Source: Anaeromyxobacter oryzisoli
Lineage (GTDB): Bacteria; Myxococcota; Myxococcia; Myxococcales; Anaeromyxobacteraceae
Assembly: GCF_022690765.1 (NCBI RefSeq)
Contig: NZ_JALCZA010000003.1
Span: 1 to 64,000, forward strand
Direction: 5' to 3'
DNA: 64,000 bases
This document shows positions 26,546 to 35,240 of this stretch, in pieces. The position numbers and the translations under genes were made by a program. The notes below the pieces were generated by a model. It made no database searches, was not told the origin of the DNA, and worked only from the letters and a program-made list of their open reading frames with translations. Each line of letters begins with the position of its first letter. Position 1 is the first letter of the stretch.

Positions 26546-26628
26546 GTCGTTCGCGTGGAGGTGGTCGTGCCGGGTTGCGTTGCGCCGGTGATCGTAGCCC
26601 AGTCCGACGCCGCCGTCCCGCGCATCCA

Positions 26629-27777
26629 TCAGGCTTCGAGCGGGAACCGGAGCTCGAACCGGGAGCCGCGGCCGGGGCTGCTGTGGATCGAGATGTCGCC
26701 CCCGTGCGCCGTGACGATCTGCCGGGCGGTCCACAGCCCGAGCCCGAAGCCGCCGTAGTGCGCGAGCGGGACCGCGCGCTCGAACCGCTCGAAGACCCGC
26801 GCCTGGTCCTCCGGCGGGATCCCCGGGCCGAGGTCCTCGACCACCACGCACGCGCGCCCGCCCTCGGCGCGCACGGCGACGGTGATCCGGTCCGCGCCCG
26901 CGTACTTCACGGCGTTCGAGAGCACCGCCGACAGCGCGTCGCCCATCCGCCGCCGATCCCAGCGGCCCACCACGGGCGCCGGCGCCTCGACGACGAGGGA
27001 GCCTCCCTGCCGCTCGGCGTCCGGCGCCAGCCGCACCGCGACGTCGCGGACCGCGGTGACGAGATCGAACCGCGAGCGCTGGAGCTCGAGGTGGCCCGAG
27101 GACATCGCGGTCACGTCGAGCAGCCCGTTCACGAGCCGGGAGAGGCGGGCGACCAGCTTCTCGAGGGCGGCGAGCCGCTGGGCCAGCGCGGCGGTCACCG
27201 GCTCCCCGGGGTGCACCCCGCGCGCGAGGCTCTGCACGACGAGCTGGAGCGAAGTGAGCGGCGTCCGCAGCTCGTGCGACGCGATGGCGAGGAAGTCGTC
27301 GCGCGCGCGGAGCTGCTCGCGCGCGTGGATCAGGCCCCGCCGGGCCTCCTCGCCGACGCGCTGGTCGGTGAGGTCGCGCGACACCTTGGCGAACCCCTGG
27401 AGCGCGCCGTCCGCGTCGCGGACGGCCGTGATCACGACGTTCGCGACGTAGCGCGAGCCGTCCTTGCGGATCCGCCAGCCCTCCTCCTGGTAGCTGCCGC
27501 TCGCGGTCGCCTCGCGGAGCTCCATGTCGGGCTTCCCCGAGAGCGCGTCCTCGCGCGGATAGAACACCGAGAAGTGCCGGCCGATGATCTCGCTCGCGCG
27601 GTACCCCGTGATCCGCTCGGCGCCGGCGTTCCAGCTCGCGACGTGCCCCGTCGGATCGAGCATGAAGATGGCGTACTCCTTCACGCTCTCGACCAGGAGC
27701 CGGAAGAGATCGCGCTCCTGAGGCGCGCTGAAGCGGGGCGCCTGCCCGTCGGAGGCGTGATCCACGCGCAAATCCAT
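26629..27777 (-). CDS. PAS-domain sensor histidine kinase
   Basis: Soluble kinase of 382 residues with no membrane segments. It has a PAS domain at about 25-130 (YAIFMLDPTGHVASWNAGAE, HFSVFYPRED), a PAC-like extension, HisKA with the phospho-accepting His in SHELRTPLTSLQLVV near 165, and HATPase_c with NAVKYAG, DLGPGIPPED and GFGLGLW. It phosphorylates an unknown response regulator. Downstream genes do not include one; the nearest receiver-like gene (27890-28225, upstream) lacks the full active site. ATG 27777 is chosen because the sequence upstream does not extend the PAS domain. Confidence 0.87.
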   Translation of the reverse strand: MDLRVDHASDGQAPRFSAPQERDLFRLLVESVKEYAIFMLDPTGHVASWNAGAERITGYRASEIIGRHFSVFYPREDALSGKPDMELREATASGSYQEEGWRIRKDGSRYVANVVITAVRDADGALQGFAKVSRDLTDQRVGEEARRGLIHAREQLRARDDFLAIASHELRTPLTSLQLVVQSLARGVHPGEPVTAALAQRLAALEKLVARLSRLVNGLLDVTAMSSGHLELQRSRFDLVTAVRDVAVRLAPDAERQGGSLVVEAPAPVVGRWDRRRMGDALSAVLSNAVKYAGADRITVAVRAEGGRACVVVEDLGPGIPPEDQARVFERFERAVPLAHYGGFGLGLWTARQIVTAHGGDISIHSSPGRGSRFELRFPLEA

Positions 27778-27889
27778 CCCCCATCGCGTGGGCGCGCGCA
27801 AGGAGCCCGGGCGTGACCGCCCGGGGGGCGCGGCGCCCGCCCTCCGGCCTGCCGATGGGGCGCTTGCAGACCTGCGGCGGGCGCGCGCG

Positions 27890-28225
27890 CTAGCCCTGGA
27901 GCAGCGCGTCGAGGCGCTGGACGAACTGCCCTCGGGAGAGCACCTGGTCCACCCCCGCGGCCGCCGCGTCGCGGGCCAGATCGGCCTCGAGGTGTCCGAG
28001 GAACCCGATCACCCGCAGGCCGGGCGCCGCCTTGGCCGCCCGCACCTGCTCGAGGATCCCGGGCTCCGCGAGGTCCACGATCACGGTGCCCTCGCCGAAC
28101 GCGCGCGCGGCGTCGGCGAGCGGGGCCCCGCGCGGCGCGAGCTGGATCGGGACGCCGAGCCGCTCGGCGGCGGCGTGGATCTTGGAGCGGAAGACGAGAT
28201 CGCGGACGGCCACGAGGACGGGCAT
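27890..28225 (-). CDS. Receiver-like (degenerate CheY fold) protein
   Basis: Stand-alone protein of 111 residues starting MPVLVAVRDLVFRSKI. It follows the receiver beta-alpha pattern. VIVDLAEPG contains an Asp at the phosphorylation position, but the N-terminal acidic pair and the beta-5 Lys are not evident (GFLGHLEADLA, VLSRGQF), so normal phosphotransfer is doubtful. It could be a pseudo-receiver binding partner of the adjacent PAS kinase. A start eight codons upstream (MNRSNIHP) is possible. Confidence 0.65.
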   Translation of the reverse strand: MPVLVAVRDLVFRSKIHAAAERLGVPIQLAPRGAPLADAARAFGEGTVIVDLAEPGILEQVRAAKAAPGLRVIGFLGHLEADLARDAAAAGVDQVLSRGQFVQRLDALLQG

Positions 28226-28264
28226 GGGGTGGATGTTAGACCGGTTCATCCCGCGTTTCAGGAT

Positions 28265-28465
28265 GCCACCCGCACCCGCACGCGAACCCGCACCCGTGAC
28301 CCGTCACCGTCACCGGCTTCTCCGTGCTCCGCGCCCCGCTTCCCGTGGCCCGTCGCCCCTGGCCCGATCCTCGGTCTCGGCGGATTCACGGGCCACGGGA
28401 CGCGGGACACGCGAGGCGGGCACGGGGAGCGGTGACGGAACACGGTCACGGGCACGCGACAACAT
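28265..28465. repeat. Dispersed GC-rich intergenic repeat, copy 3
   Basis: Fills the gap between the receiver and PAP2 genes. It starts with CGCACCCGCACGCGAACCCG and includes a 26-base segment (28301-28326, CCGTCACCGTCACCGGCTTC...) that recurs exactly in inverse orientation at 60003-60028. It ends with the 29-base segment (28418-28446) identical to 7093-7121. It thus links the copies at 7 kb and 60 kb into one family. No gene is seen here. Confidence 0.75.
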
Positions 28466-29316
28466 CAGAACCGCCCCGCGATCCCCACGCCGCCGCGGAC
28501 CGGGACCACCGCGAGGTCGTGCCGGAGGTGGAGCCAGGGGACCCCCACGCCGACCAGCGTTCCCATCACCGCGCCGGCGATGACGTCGGTGGGGAAGTGC
28601 CAGCCCGCGGCCACCCGCTCCACCGCGACGCTCGCACCCACCCCGGCCACCACGAACCACGGCCAGACACGCTGGTCGGTTCGTCGCCCCATCGTGAACG
28701 CAGCGAAGGAGAGCGCCGCGAAGGTGCCCGCGGTGTGGCCGGAGTAGAAGGACCGGTAACCGCCCGCGGAGCGGACGAGGTTGGGATCGCCGGCGTAGGT
28801 GCGCGGGAGCGGCCGCTGCACGGTGTACTTCGCGATCTCGACCAGGGCGCCGTTGACGAGCAGCACCTCGGCGTAGATCACGAGGTCCGTGAGGAGCGCC
28901 GCCTGCCCGCGGACCCAGAGGAGCTCGAGCGCGACCGGCGCGGCCATCGCGACGCCGAGGGTCAGGTCGCTCGCGGCGGAGGCGGCGCGGTCGTGGTTGC
29001 CGATCGCGCCCCGATCGAAGCGGTTCACCGTGGAGGGATCGCATGGGCAGCGCTCGTCGATGATCTCGCTCGCGAGGAGCGAGGGGACGACGATGACCAG
29101 GGCCGAGGCGGCCAGCACCGGCACGTCCACGGCCGGGTGGATCGCGTAGATGGGCGCGTGGAGCCGGTCGGGTCTCCCGTCCGGCGCGGTTGGCTCGGAC
29201 CGAGGGGGGGGCTCTGCGCGACCTGCCGGATGACTCGTGTCCGGCGCGGTGAGGTCGGCCCCTCCCGCGCCGGCGAGGAGCGCGATCGCGAGCGAGAGGA
29301 TCGCCCCAAGACTCAC
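28465..29316 (-). CDS. PAP2-family membrane phosphatase
   Basis: Protein of 283 codons with the three-part PAP2 signature: KYTVQRPLPR, then SFYSGHTAG (SGH), then RVAAGWHFPTDVIAG (RxxxxxHxxxD). These supply the catalytic His residues that dephosphorylate lipid pyrophosphates or phosphatidic acid at the membrane. About five or six hydrophobic helices and a Pro-rich periplasmic or N-terminal linker are visible. The GTG at 29316 follows GGAG very closely, so the true start may be slightly different. Neighbouring genes do not define a pathway; undecaprenyl-pyrophosphate recycling or lipid A dephosphorylation are possible roles. Confidence 0.85.
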   Translation of the reverse strand: MSLGAILSLAIALLAGAGGADLTAPDTSHPAGRAEPPPRSEPTAPDGRPDRLHAPIYAIHPAVDVPVLAASALVIVVPSLLASEIIDERCPCDPSTVNRFDRGAIGNHDRAASAASDLTLGVAMAAPVALELLWVRGQAALLTDLVIYAEVLLVNGALVEIAKYTVQRPLPRTYAGDPNLVRSAGGYRSFYSGHTAGTFAALSFAAFTMGRRTDQRVWPWFVVAGVGASVAVERVAAGWHFPTDVIAGAVMGTLVGVGVPWLHLRHDLAVVPVRGGVGIAGRF

Positions 29317-29491
29317 GCTCCGAAACCTGGGCCTCCGACGCCGCCCGGCGCACGGGTCCGCCGGGGGGTGCGCTCGAGCGCGTCAACAGCAGCCCCACCG
29401 TGAATCCGGTGCCACAGGTGAGCGTCCCTGGACCGGGCGGGCCCCGCGCGGCGAACGCTAACCCCGCGTCGCGACGCGGGTCCGGCCGCGC

Positions 29492-29505
29492 GGCACGGTC
29501 CTCGC
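29492..29505 (+). promoter_or_regulatory. Possible sigma-54 promoter (-24/-12)
   Basis: GGCACGGTCCTCGC has GG and GC separated by 10 bases and GGCACG at -24, but -12 is TCGC instead of TTGC. It lies about 41 bases upstream of the outer-membrane protein start. One mismatch in GC-rich DNA makes this a tentative call. Confidence 0.3.
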
Positions 29506-29545
29506 TTCAGGGGGCCCCGAGGCGACACCTCGCACTGGAGGCATC

Positions 29546-30580
29546 ATGCTCGCAGTCCTCTTCGTGGCTGCCCTCGCGGCCGGACAGAACGCCCAACCCG
29601 TAGACGGTGTGCAGCCCGCCCCGCCGGCGCCGGAGGTGCAGTCCCGGCCGCCGGCCGCGCCGCGCGACGAGGCGCCGCCCGCGGCTCGCGAGCCGGGCGC
29701 CTCGGCGCCGCTCGACACGCTGTACTTCGTCGGCGGCGGCCGGGTGCGCGGCACGGTCCTCGAGGAGACGCCCCGCCACGACGTGACCATCCGTCTGCTC
29801 GACGGCACGGTGCGGCGGTACGACCGCGAGGAGCTCGCACGCATCGAGTACGCGGACGGCTCCGTCTCCCGTCGTCGCGTCTCCCCGCGGCCGGCACCGG
29901 AGCCGCCAACCTATGAGCCCGAGCCGCCCCGCGCCGAGGCGTATCCGCCCTCGCGCCCCGAGCCCTACCCGCCGCCGCCCGCGCCGGAGCCGGCCTACGC
30001 GCGCCCCGAGGCCCCCGCGCTCGTCCCGTTCTGGGGCTCCTTCGGCCTGGGCGCGAACTTCTTCGCGGGCAGGGCGGAGACCGGCTTCTCCATGAGCGAC
30101 GTCCTCGAGCCGCAGCTCCTCTTCTCGATCGACGGCGGGGTCCGGCTCACGCCCGCGATCGGGCTCGGGATCTACGCGGACCTCGGCGTCGGCGACCCGG
30201 CGGAGTCGTACCGGACCTATTGCGCGGCCCAGGGGATCGACTGCAGCGGGATCACCGGCCGGTTCGGGTTCCAGCTCCGGCACACCTGGGATCCGGTGAG
30301 CCCGGCGGCGAAGTGGCTCGCCGTCGGCACCGGCTGGGAGATCGCCTCGGTGGCGACCGATTCGGGCCACCCCGATCCCGTCCAGTACACCGGGCGCGAG
30401 TACGTGCGGCTCGCGGGCGGCGTCGATCTCCGCTCGAGCTCGGCGCTCGGGGTCGGCCTTTACGGCGCGGTGTCCCTGGGTGAGTTCCGCCACCTCCAGG
30501 TCCTGGAGGTCCCGACCTCGGTGGACGGCGCGCTCCACACCACCTTCCAGGCGGGGGTGCGGCTCACCCTGTTCCCGTGA
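29546..30580 (+). CDS. Predicted outer-membrane/beta-barrel protein
   Basis: Protein of 344 residues with a short signal peptide (MLAVLFVAALAAGQ) and a Pro/Ala-rich linker. A small domain at about 55-110 (DTLYFVGGGRVRGTVLEE, IRLLDGTVRRYDREELARIE) resembles an SH3-like/OB-type module. It is followed by a Pro-Glu-Tyr-rich hinge and a C-terminal half of alternating strands ending in a terminal aromatic/hydrophobic strand (VRLTLFP). Together these suggest an 8-strand barrel. The exact family is not recognised. The 3' end overlaps the convergent AI-2E transporter gene by 17 bases. Confidence 0.65.
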   Translation: MLAVLFVAALAAGQNAQPVDGVQPAPPAPEVQSRPPAAPRDEAPPAAREPGASAPLDTLYFVGGGRVRGTVLEETPRHDVTIRLLDGTVRRYDREELARIEYADGSVSRRRVSPRPAPEPPTYEPEPPRAEAYPPSRPEPYPPPPAPEPAYARPEAPALVPFWGSFGLGANFFAGRAETGFSMSDVLEPQLLFSIDGGVRLTPAIGLGIYADLGVGDPAESYRTYCAAQGIDCSGITGRFGFQLRHTWDPVSPAAKWLAVGTGWEIASVATDSGHPDPVQYTGREYVRLAGGVDLRSSSALGVGLYGAVSLGEFRHLQVLEVPTSVDGALHTTFQAGVRLTLFP

Positions 30581-31619
30581 TCGACCGGCGCGCCGGTGGC
30601 CGGCGCGCCTCCACCAGCGCCGCGTTGATCGCCGCGGCGACGGGGAGGGCGAGCACCGCGCCCGCCACGCCGCCGTGGTACCCGAAGAACACCACGGCGA
30701 GGAACTGCACGAGCGGCGAGAGCGCCATCGTCCGGCGGAACACGAGGGGCGAGAGCGCCGCGTTCTCGACGAGGTCGTAGAGGGCGAGGAACACGAGCAT
30801 CGCGCCGGCGACGCCGAAGCCGCCGGCGGCGAGCGACACCGCGACGAGCACCGCGTACCGGAGCACCGCGCCGAGGTACGGGACGAGGACGGTCGCCGCG
30901 GCGAGGAGCGCGAGCGGGAGACGGAAGGGGACCCCGAGGAGCGCCAGGGCCGCGGTGGACACCGCGGCGCGGGCGGCGACGATCGCGGCGAGGCCGGTGA
31001 GATAGCCCGCGAGGTCCTCCTCGAGCCGGTCCGCGACGGCGAGCCACCGGGCACGGTGGGACGCCGGGACGAGCCGCGCGCCCGCGTCGAGCGGCGACTC
31101 GCCCACCGCGACGAAGATGATCGTCGCGGCGATGACCGTCCCCGCCTGCCCGACGAACCCCGCGACGCCGCTCGCCGCAGAGGCCGCGCCGCCGAGCGCG
31201 CCGCCGGCGAGGGCGGGGAGGCTCTCCCGCAGGCGGGCGATCGCGGCGTCGCCTCCGAGCCACTGGATCACCGCGGCGGCGCGGGCGGAGCGGCGGAGGT
31301 CGTCGAGGAGCGAGGGGATCGCCGCGATCAGCTCCGCGCCCTGGAGCGCCGCCGGGCGCAGCACCGCGAAGCCGACGGCCGTGACCGCGGCCCCCGCGGC
31401 GAGGATCACGGCTGGGGCGGCGACCACGCGGGGCAGCCCAGCGTGCTCGAGCCACGCCACCACCCGCCGGAGCGGGATCGCGAAGAGGAGCGCGACGAGG
31501 AGGAGGGCGAGGACCGGCGCCGAGCGCCACGCCAGGAGCCCGGCGGCGAACAGGAGCAGGGCGGCGGCGGACGCGGTCGCCGCCGCGCGGAACCGCTCGG
31601 CCGTCGGCGAGCCGCTCAT
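30564..31619 (-). CDS. AI-2E family (PerM/TqsA-like) transporter
   Basis: Membrane protein of 351 residues, the normal length. The pattern is typical: helices at about 13-85, a soluble helical stretch (about 85-140), then paired helices containing VPYLGAVLRYAVLVAVSLAA and ending LYDLVENAALSPLVFRRTM then LSPLVQFLAVVFFGYHGGV. The family exports diverse small molecules or ions; named members release autoinducer-2 or exchange Na+/H+. The substrate here is unknown. ATG 31619; longer frames cross a gap with no homology. Confidence 0.88.
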   Translation of the reverse strand: MSGSPTAERFRAAATASAAALLLFAAGLLAWRSAPVLALLLVALLFAIPLRRVVAWLEHAGLPRVVAAPAVILAAGAAVTAVGFAVLRPAALQGAELIAAIPSLLDDLRRSARAAAVIQWLGGDAAIARLRESLPALAGGALGGAASAASGVAGFVGQAGTVIAATIIFVAVGESPLDAGARLVPASHRARWLAVADRLEEDLAGYLTGLAAIVAARAAVSTAALALLGVPFRLPLALLAAATVLVPYLGAVLRYAVLVAVSLAAGGFGVAGAMLVFLALYDLVENAALSPLVFRRTMALSPLVQFLAVVFFGYHGGVAGAVLALPVAAAINAALVEARRPPARRSITGTG

Positions 31620-31976
31620 CGAACGACCCCTGTGGCGGTGCCCGCTCGCATCCCGCATCGACCTCGTGCGGGCGGTAGCGCCATAAGCGGAGCGGCGGCC
31701 ATGCGCCGTGTCATCCGGGGCGGTCCGCCGCGGACGCGCGCGCACCCGGCTCCGGGTCGAGGCGTCGCCGCACGCTCCCGCCTCGAAGCGCGGTCGGCGG
31801 CCCGGCAGAGCCGGCGCCGGTGGCGCAGGCGAGCGCGGCGCCTGCATCGGGCACGTTCGCACCGTGAGCGCGATGAGCATGGTGGCGGCCGGGCGCGCGG
31901 CCCGTCGCGCGCCCTGCGACGGAGCGCGCCGGTGCTCGCAGGAGAGCCCCGCCGGCGCGCCGCAGGAGGTCTCGCC
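31620..31976. other. Non-coding divergent spacer
   Basis: The 357-base gap between the AI-2E transporter and the LpxR fusion gene is very GC-rich. I see a weak hairpin (CCCGCA...TGCGGG near 31653-31673) and a strong ribosome binding site at its right end (GCAGGAGGT, 31962-31970). There is no repeat family member and no convincing gene, although open frames cross it by composition. Confidence 0.5.
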
Positions 31977-34079
31977 GTGACGCCCAGCGCCTCGCTCCAC
32001 CGCGCCGCCGCCGTCGTCGGAGCCGCGGCGGCGCTCCTCCTCGACGTCCAGAGTACGGGGGCGGTCGAGCCCTCGCGCGGGCTGCGCGGCGGGCACCCCA
32101 TGCACGTCGTCCCCCCGGGTCGCCCCGCGGCCCTGGCGCCGGTCCGGGCGCACGTCACGTACTTCGGCGGCCGCGTCGTCTCGAGCGTGCAGGTCGTGAA
32201 CGTGCTCTGGGGAGACGGCCCCTTCGCGCCGTTCGTGGCCGGCGACGGGCCGCGGTCGATGGCGCGCTTCCTCGCGGACCTCGTCGGGAGCCCGTACCTG
32301 GACGGGCTCGCCCAGTACGGCACGGATCGAGTGGCGGCGAACGGTCAGCCCGGGACGGGCCAGCGGATCGTGCGCGGGGCGCTCGCGGAGACGATCCGGA
32401 TCGCGCCCGACCCGGCGAACGACGCTCCGATCGTGGACGACGCGAACGTCGTGGCGGAGCTCGCCGACCAGCTCTCCGCCGGCGTGCTCCCGGCCCCCGC
32501 GCTGGACGCGGCGGGGTACGTCGCGACCGTCTACCTGATCCACTTCCCGGCGGGGCGGACGATCACCCTCGGCCGCGGCGCGAGCTGCGCGACGTTCTGC
32601 GCCTACCACGGCGCGTTCGAGTGGGACGGACGGAACGTGTACTACGCGGTGCTGCCGGACCTGTCACCCGGGTCGGGCTGCGACGCCGGGTGCGGGGCGG
32701 GCGGCGGGCTCGCCGCCGCGACCTCGATCGCCTCGCACGAGCTGGCGGAGCTGATCACCGATCCGGAGGGCGGCCTCGCGACGACGCTGGGACCGCCGGT
32801 CGCCTGGTACGACCCCGTGAGCGGCGAGATCGGCGACATCTGCCTGGGCCAGGACGGCACCGTCGCGGGCGCGAGCGGCGCGAGCTGGGTGGTCCAGAGG
32901 TGGTGGTCGAACGTGGACGGCGCGTGCGTGGCCGCCTCCGGAGTGAACGCCGTCGCCCGCGCGGCGGCGCCAGCGGGGGATCGGCCCGCCCCCGGAGCCG
33001 CCGGGGTGATGACCGCCGCCCTGCGTGCCTCGCTCCCACCAGCCGAGGCGGCGCCCGCGCGCGGGTCGGAGCTGCAGGTCCTCGCGGCCGAGCCGACCCC
33101 GCTGCCCACCGGGTCCGGCTCGCGCTTCACGATCCAGGAGGAGAACGACGGGCTCGGGATCGGTCCGCACCGCACCGACTCCTCCTACACGCAGGGGCTG
33201 CGGATCTCGTCCCTCTGGGCGTCGCGCACGCCGCTCGCGCCGGAGGGGCGCGAGCGGCTCGGCTTCGCGGTGGGGCAGAACATCTACACCCCGACGAACA
33301 TCCGCGAGACCGAGCTCGACGCGCTCCGGCAGGATCGCCCGTACGCTGGCTGGCTGTACGCCGCGCTCCTCTGGGAGGTCGAGCTCGACCGCGCCCCGCT
33401 CTCGCTGCACCTCGGCGCCGACGCCGACGGTCCCGGGGCGAGCACCTTCGGGGTCGAGGTCGCGGTGGGCACCATCGGCCCGCGCTCGGGCGCGGCGGAG
33501 ATCCAGACCGGCTTCCACCGCCTCCTCCGCGACCTGTCCGGCTCGGGCAGCCCGCCCGATCCGGCGGGCTGGTCCCTCTACCAGGTCGGGAACCGCGTCA
33601 CGGCGGACCTCTCGCTCCGCTACCAGCTCGACCTCGTCCGGGCGAGCGCGTCGCTCGGCGCGGCGAGCGCGTGGACCGGGTCGCGCCTCGCGGTGCGGGT
33701 CTCGCCGCGGGCGCGCCTCGACCTCGGATCGACCTACGACGCCGCCTGGCTCGGGCTCGAGCTCCGCGGCGGCCTCATGGAGGCGCCGCGCCGATCGGTC
33801 CGCCCGAGGTTCCCGGTGGAGCTGTACGTCTTCGGCGGCGCGAGCGGTCGCTACGTGGCCTACGACGCGCTCATCGAGGCGCCGCTCCTGCATGGCGTGA
33901 CCACCCTCGTCTCCCCCGCGCCGTGGATCGCGGAGCTCGACGTCGGCGCGGTGGTCCGCCTCGGCGGCGTCGAGCTCGGCTACGCCCAGCTCTGGCGCAC
34001 CAACGACCTGCGACGCGTGCCGCCCGGCGCGCGCCGCGTGCACGACGTGGGGCAGGTGCGTATCTCGTTCGTGTACTGA
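31977..34079 (+). CDS. Fusion of a secreted metallopeptidase-like domain with an LpxR lipid A deacylase domain
   Basis: Protein of 700 residues from GTG 31977, with GCAGGAGGT 6 bases upstream and a signal-like N-terminus (AAAVVGAAAALLLDV). Residues about 40-320 resemble secreted zinc-metallopeptidase-like proteins of the phosphate-induced-protein/Exordium type: ASHELAELITDP (HExxE) near 256, then AWYDPVSGEIGDICLG. After a Pro/Ala linker, residues about 375-700 match LpxR (DUF2219): FTIQEENDGLGIGPHRTDSS, YTQGLRISSLW, YTPTNI, DRPYAGWLY, and barrel strands to a terminal Tyr. LpxR removes the 3'-acyloxyacyl chain of lipid A in the outer membrane. I do not know a described protein with both domains. 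Confidence 0.8.
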   Translation: MTPSASLHRAAAVVGAAAALLLDVQSTGAVEPSRGLRGGHPMHVVPPGRPAALAPVRAHVTYFGGRVVSSVQVVNVLWGDGPFAPFVAGDGPRSMARFLADLVGSPYLDGLAQYGTDRVAANGQPGTGQRIVRGALAETIRIAPDPANDAPIVDDANVVAELADQLSAGVLPAPALDAAGYVATVYLIHFPAGRTITLGRGASCATFCAYHGAFEWDGRNVYYAVLPDLSPGSGCDAGCGAGGGLAAATSIASHELAELITDPEGGLATTLGPPVAWYDPVSGEIGDICLGQDGTVAGASGASWVVQRWWSNVDGACVAASGVNAVARAAAPAGDRPAPGAAGVMTAALRASLPPAEAAPARGSELQVLAAEPTPLPTGSGSRFTIQEENDGLGIGPHRTDSSYTQGLRISSLWASRTPLAPEGRERLGFAVGQNIYTPTNIRETELDALRQDRPYAGWLYAALLWEVELDRAPLSLHLGADADGPGASTFGVEVAVGTIGPRSGAAEIQTGFHRLLRDLSGSGSPPDPAGWSLYQVGNRVTADLSLRYQLDLVRASASLGAASAWTGSRLAVRVSPRARLDLGSTYDAAWLGLELRGGLMEAPRRSVRPRFPVELYVFGGASGRYVAYDALIEAPLLHGVTTLVSPAPWIAELDVGAVVRLGGVELGYAQLWRTNDLRRVPPGARRVHDVGQVRISFVY

Positions 34080-34124
34080 CGCGTCACGGCGCGAGCCCCG
34101 AGCTGGGCTCGAGGAGGAGAGGAC

Positions 34125-35168
34125 ATGAAGGCGCTCGTCTACCACGGACCCGGGAAGAAGGCCTGGGAGGAGAAGCCGAAGCCGACGCTCCAGGCGCCGA
34201 CGGACGCGATCGTGAAGGTGGAGCGGACGACGATCTGCGGCACGGACCTGCACATCATGAAGGGCGACGTGCCCGCCGTCACCGACGGTCGCATCCTCGG
34301 TCACGAGGGCGTCGGCGTGGTGGACGAGGTCGGCCCGGCGGTCTCGGGCTTCGAGAAGGGCGACCGGGTCGTCATCTCCTGCGTCAGCTCGTGCGGGAAG
34401 TGCGAGAACTGCAAGCGGGGCATGTACTCGCACTGCCTGAACGGCGGCGGCTGGATCCTCGGCAACCTCGTCGACGGCACCCAGGCCGAGTACGTCCGCA
34501 TCCCGTTCGCGGACAACAGCCTCTACGACGTCCCGCAGGGCGTGGACGAGGACGCGCTCGTGATGCTGAGCGACATCCTGCCCACCGGCTTCGAGTGCGG
34601 GGTCCTGAACGGCACCGTGAAGCCCGGCGACACCGTGGCGATCGTGGGCGGCGGCCCGGTCGGCCTCGCGGCGCTCCTCACGGCCCAGTTCTACTCGCCG
34701 GCCGAGCTCGTCATGGTGGACCTCGACCAGAACCGGCTCGAGGTCGCGCGGAGGTTCGGCGCGACGCAGGTGGTGAACAGCGGCGACGGCAAGGCGGCCG
34801 AGAAGGTGATGGCGCTCACCGGCGGGCGGGGCGTGGACGTCGCCATCGAGGCGGTGGGCATCCCGCCCACGTTCGACCTCTGCCAGGACATCGTGGCGGC
34901 CGGCGGCCACATCGCGAACATCGGCGTCCACGGCAAGAGCGTCGTGCTCAAGCTCGAGAAGCTCTGGGACCGCAACATCACCCTCACCACCCGCCTCGTG
35001 GACACCGTGACGACGCCGATGCTCCTCAAGGTCGTCGCGTCGAAGCGGCTCGACGCGAAGAAGCTCGTCACGCACACGTTCTCGTTCGACGAGATCGCGA
35101 AGGCCTACGACACGTTCGGGAACGCGGCGAAGGAGCGGGCGCTCAAGGTCATCATCCGCGCGCGGTGA
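34125..35168 (+). CDS. Zinc-dependent alcohol dehydrogenase (MDR family)
   Basis: Enzyme of 347 residues with a strong GAGGAGAGG ribosome binding site. Catalytic zinc site is ICGTDLHI (Cys 38) and GHEGVG (His 60), structural zinc CGKCENCKRGMYSHC (four Cys), NAD(P)-binding VGGGPVGLAA. The pattern (TDLHIMKGDVP, LDGTQAEYVRIPFADNSLY) is that of broad-substrate alcohol or threonine-like dehydrogenases using NAD(P). Located 45 bases after the LpxR fusion, with a 6-base hairpin (GAGCCC...GGGCTC) between, so possibly a separate transcript. Confidence 0.88.
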   Translation: MKALVYHGPGKKAWEEKPKPTLQAPTDAIVKVERTTICGTDLHIMKGDVPAVTDGRILGHEGVGVVDEVGPAVSGFEKGDRVVISCVSSCGKCENCKRGMYSHCLNGGGWILGNLVDGTQAEYVRIPFADNSLYDVPQGVDEDALVMLSDILPTGFECGVLNGTVKPGDTVAIVGGGPVGLAALLTAQFYSPAELVMVDLDQNRLEVARRFGATQVVNSGDGKAAEKVMALTGGRGVDVAIEAVGIPPTFDLCQDIVAAGGHIANIGVHGKSVVLKLEKLWDRNITLTTRLVDTVTTPMLLKVVASKRLDAKKLVTHTFSFDEIAKAYDTFGNAAKERALKVIIRAR

Positions 35169-35240
35169 CGTCCGCCGCGGTGCCGATCCGGCCTCGCCGC
35201 GGGGAGGCGCGCCTCCGCGGCGACGCCGGTCACCCTTCGG

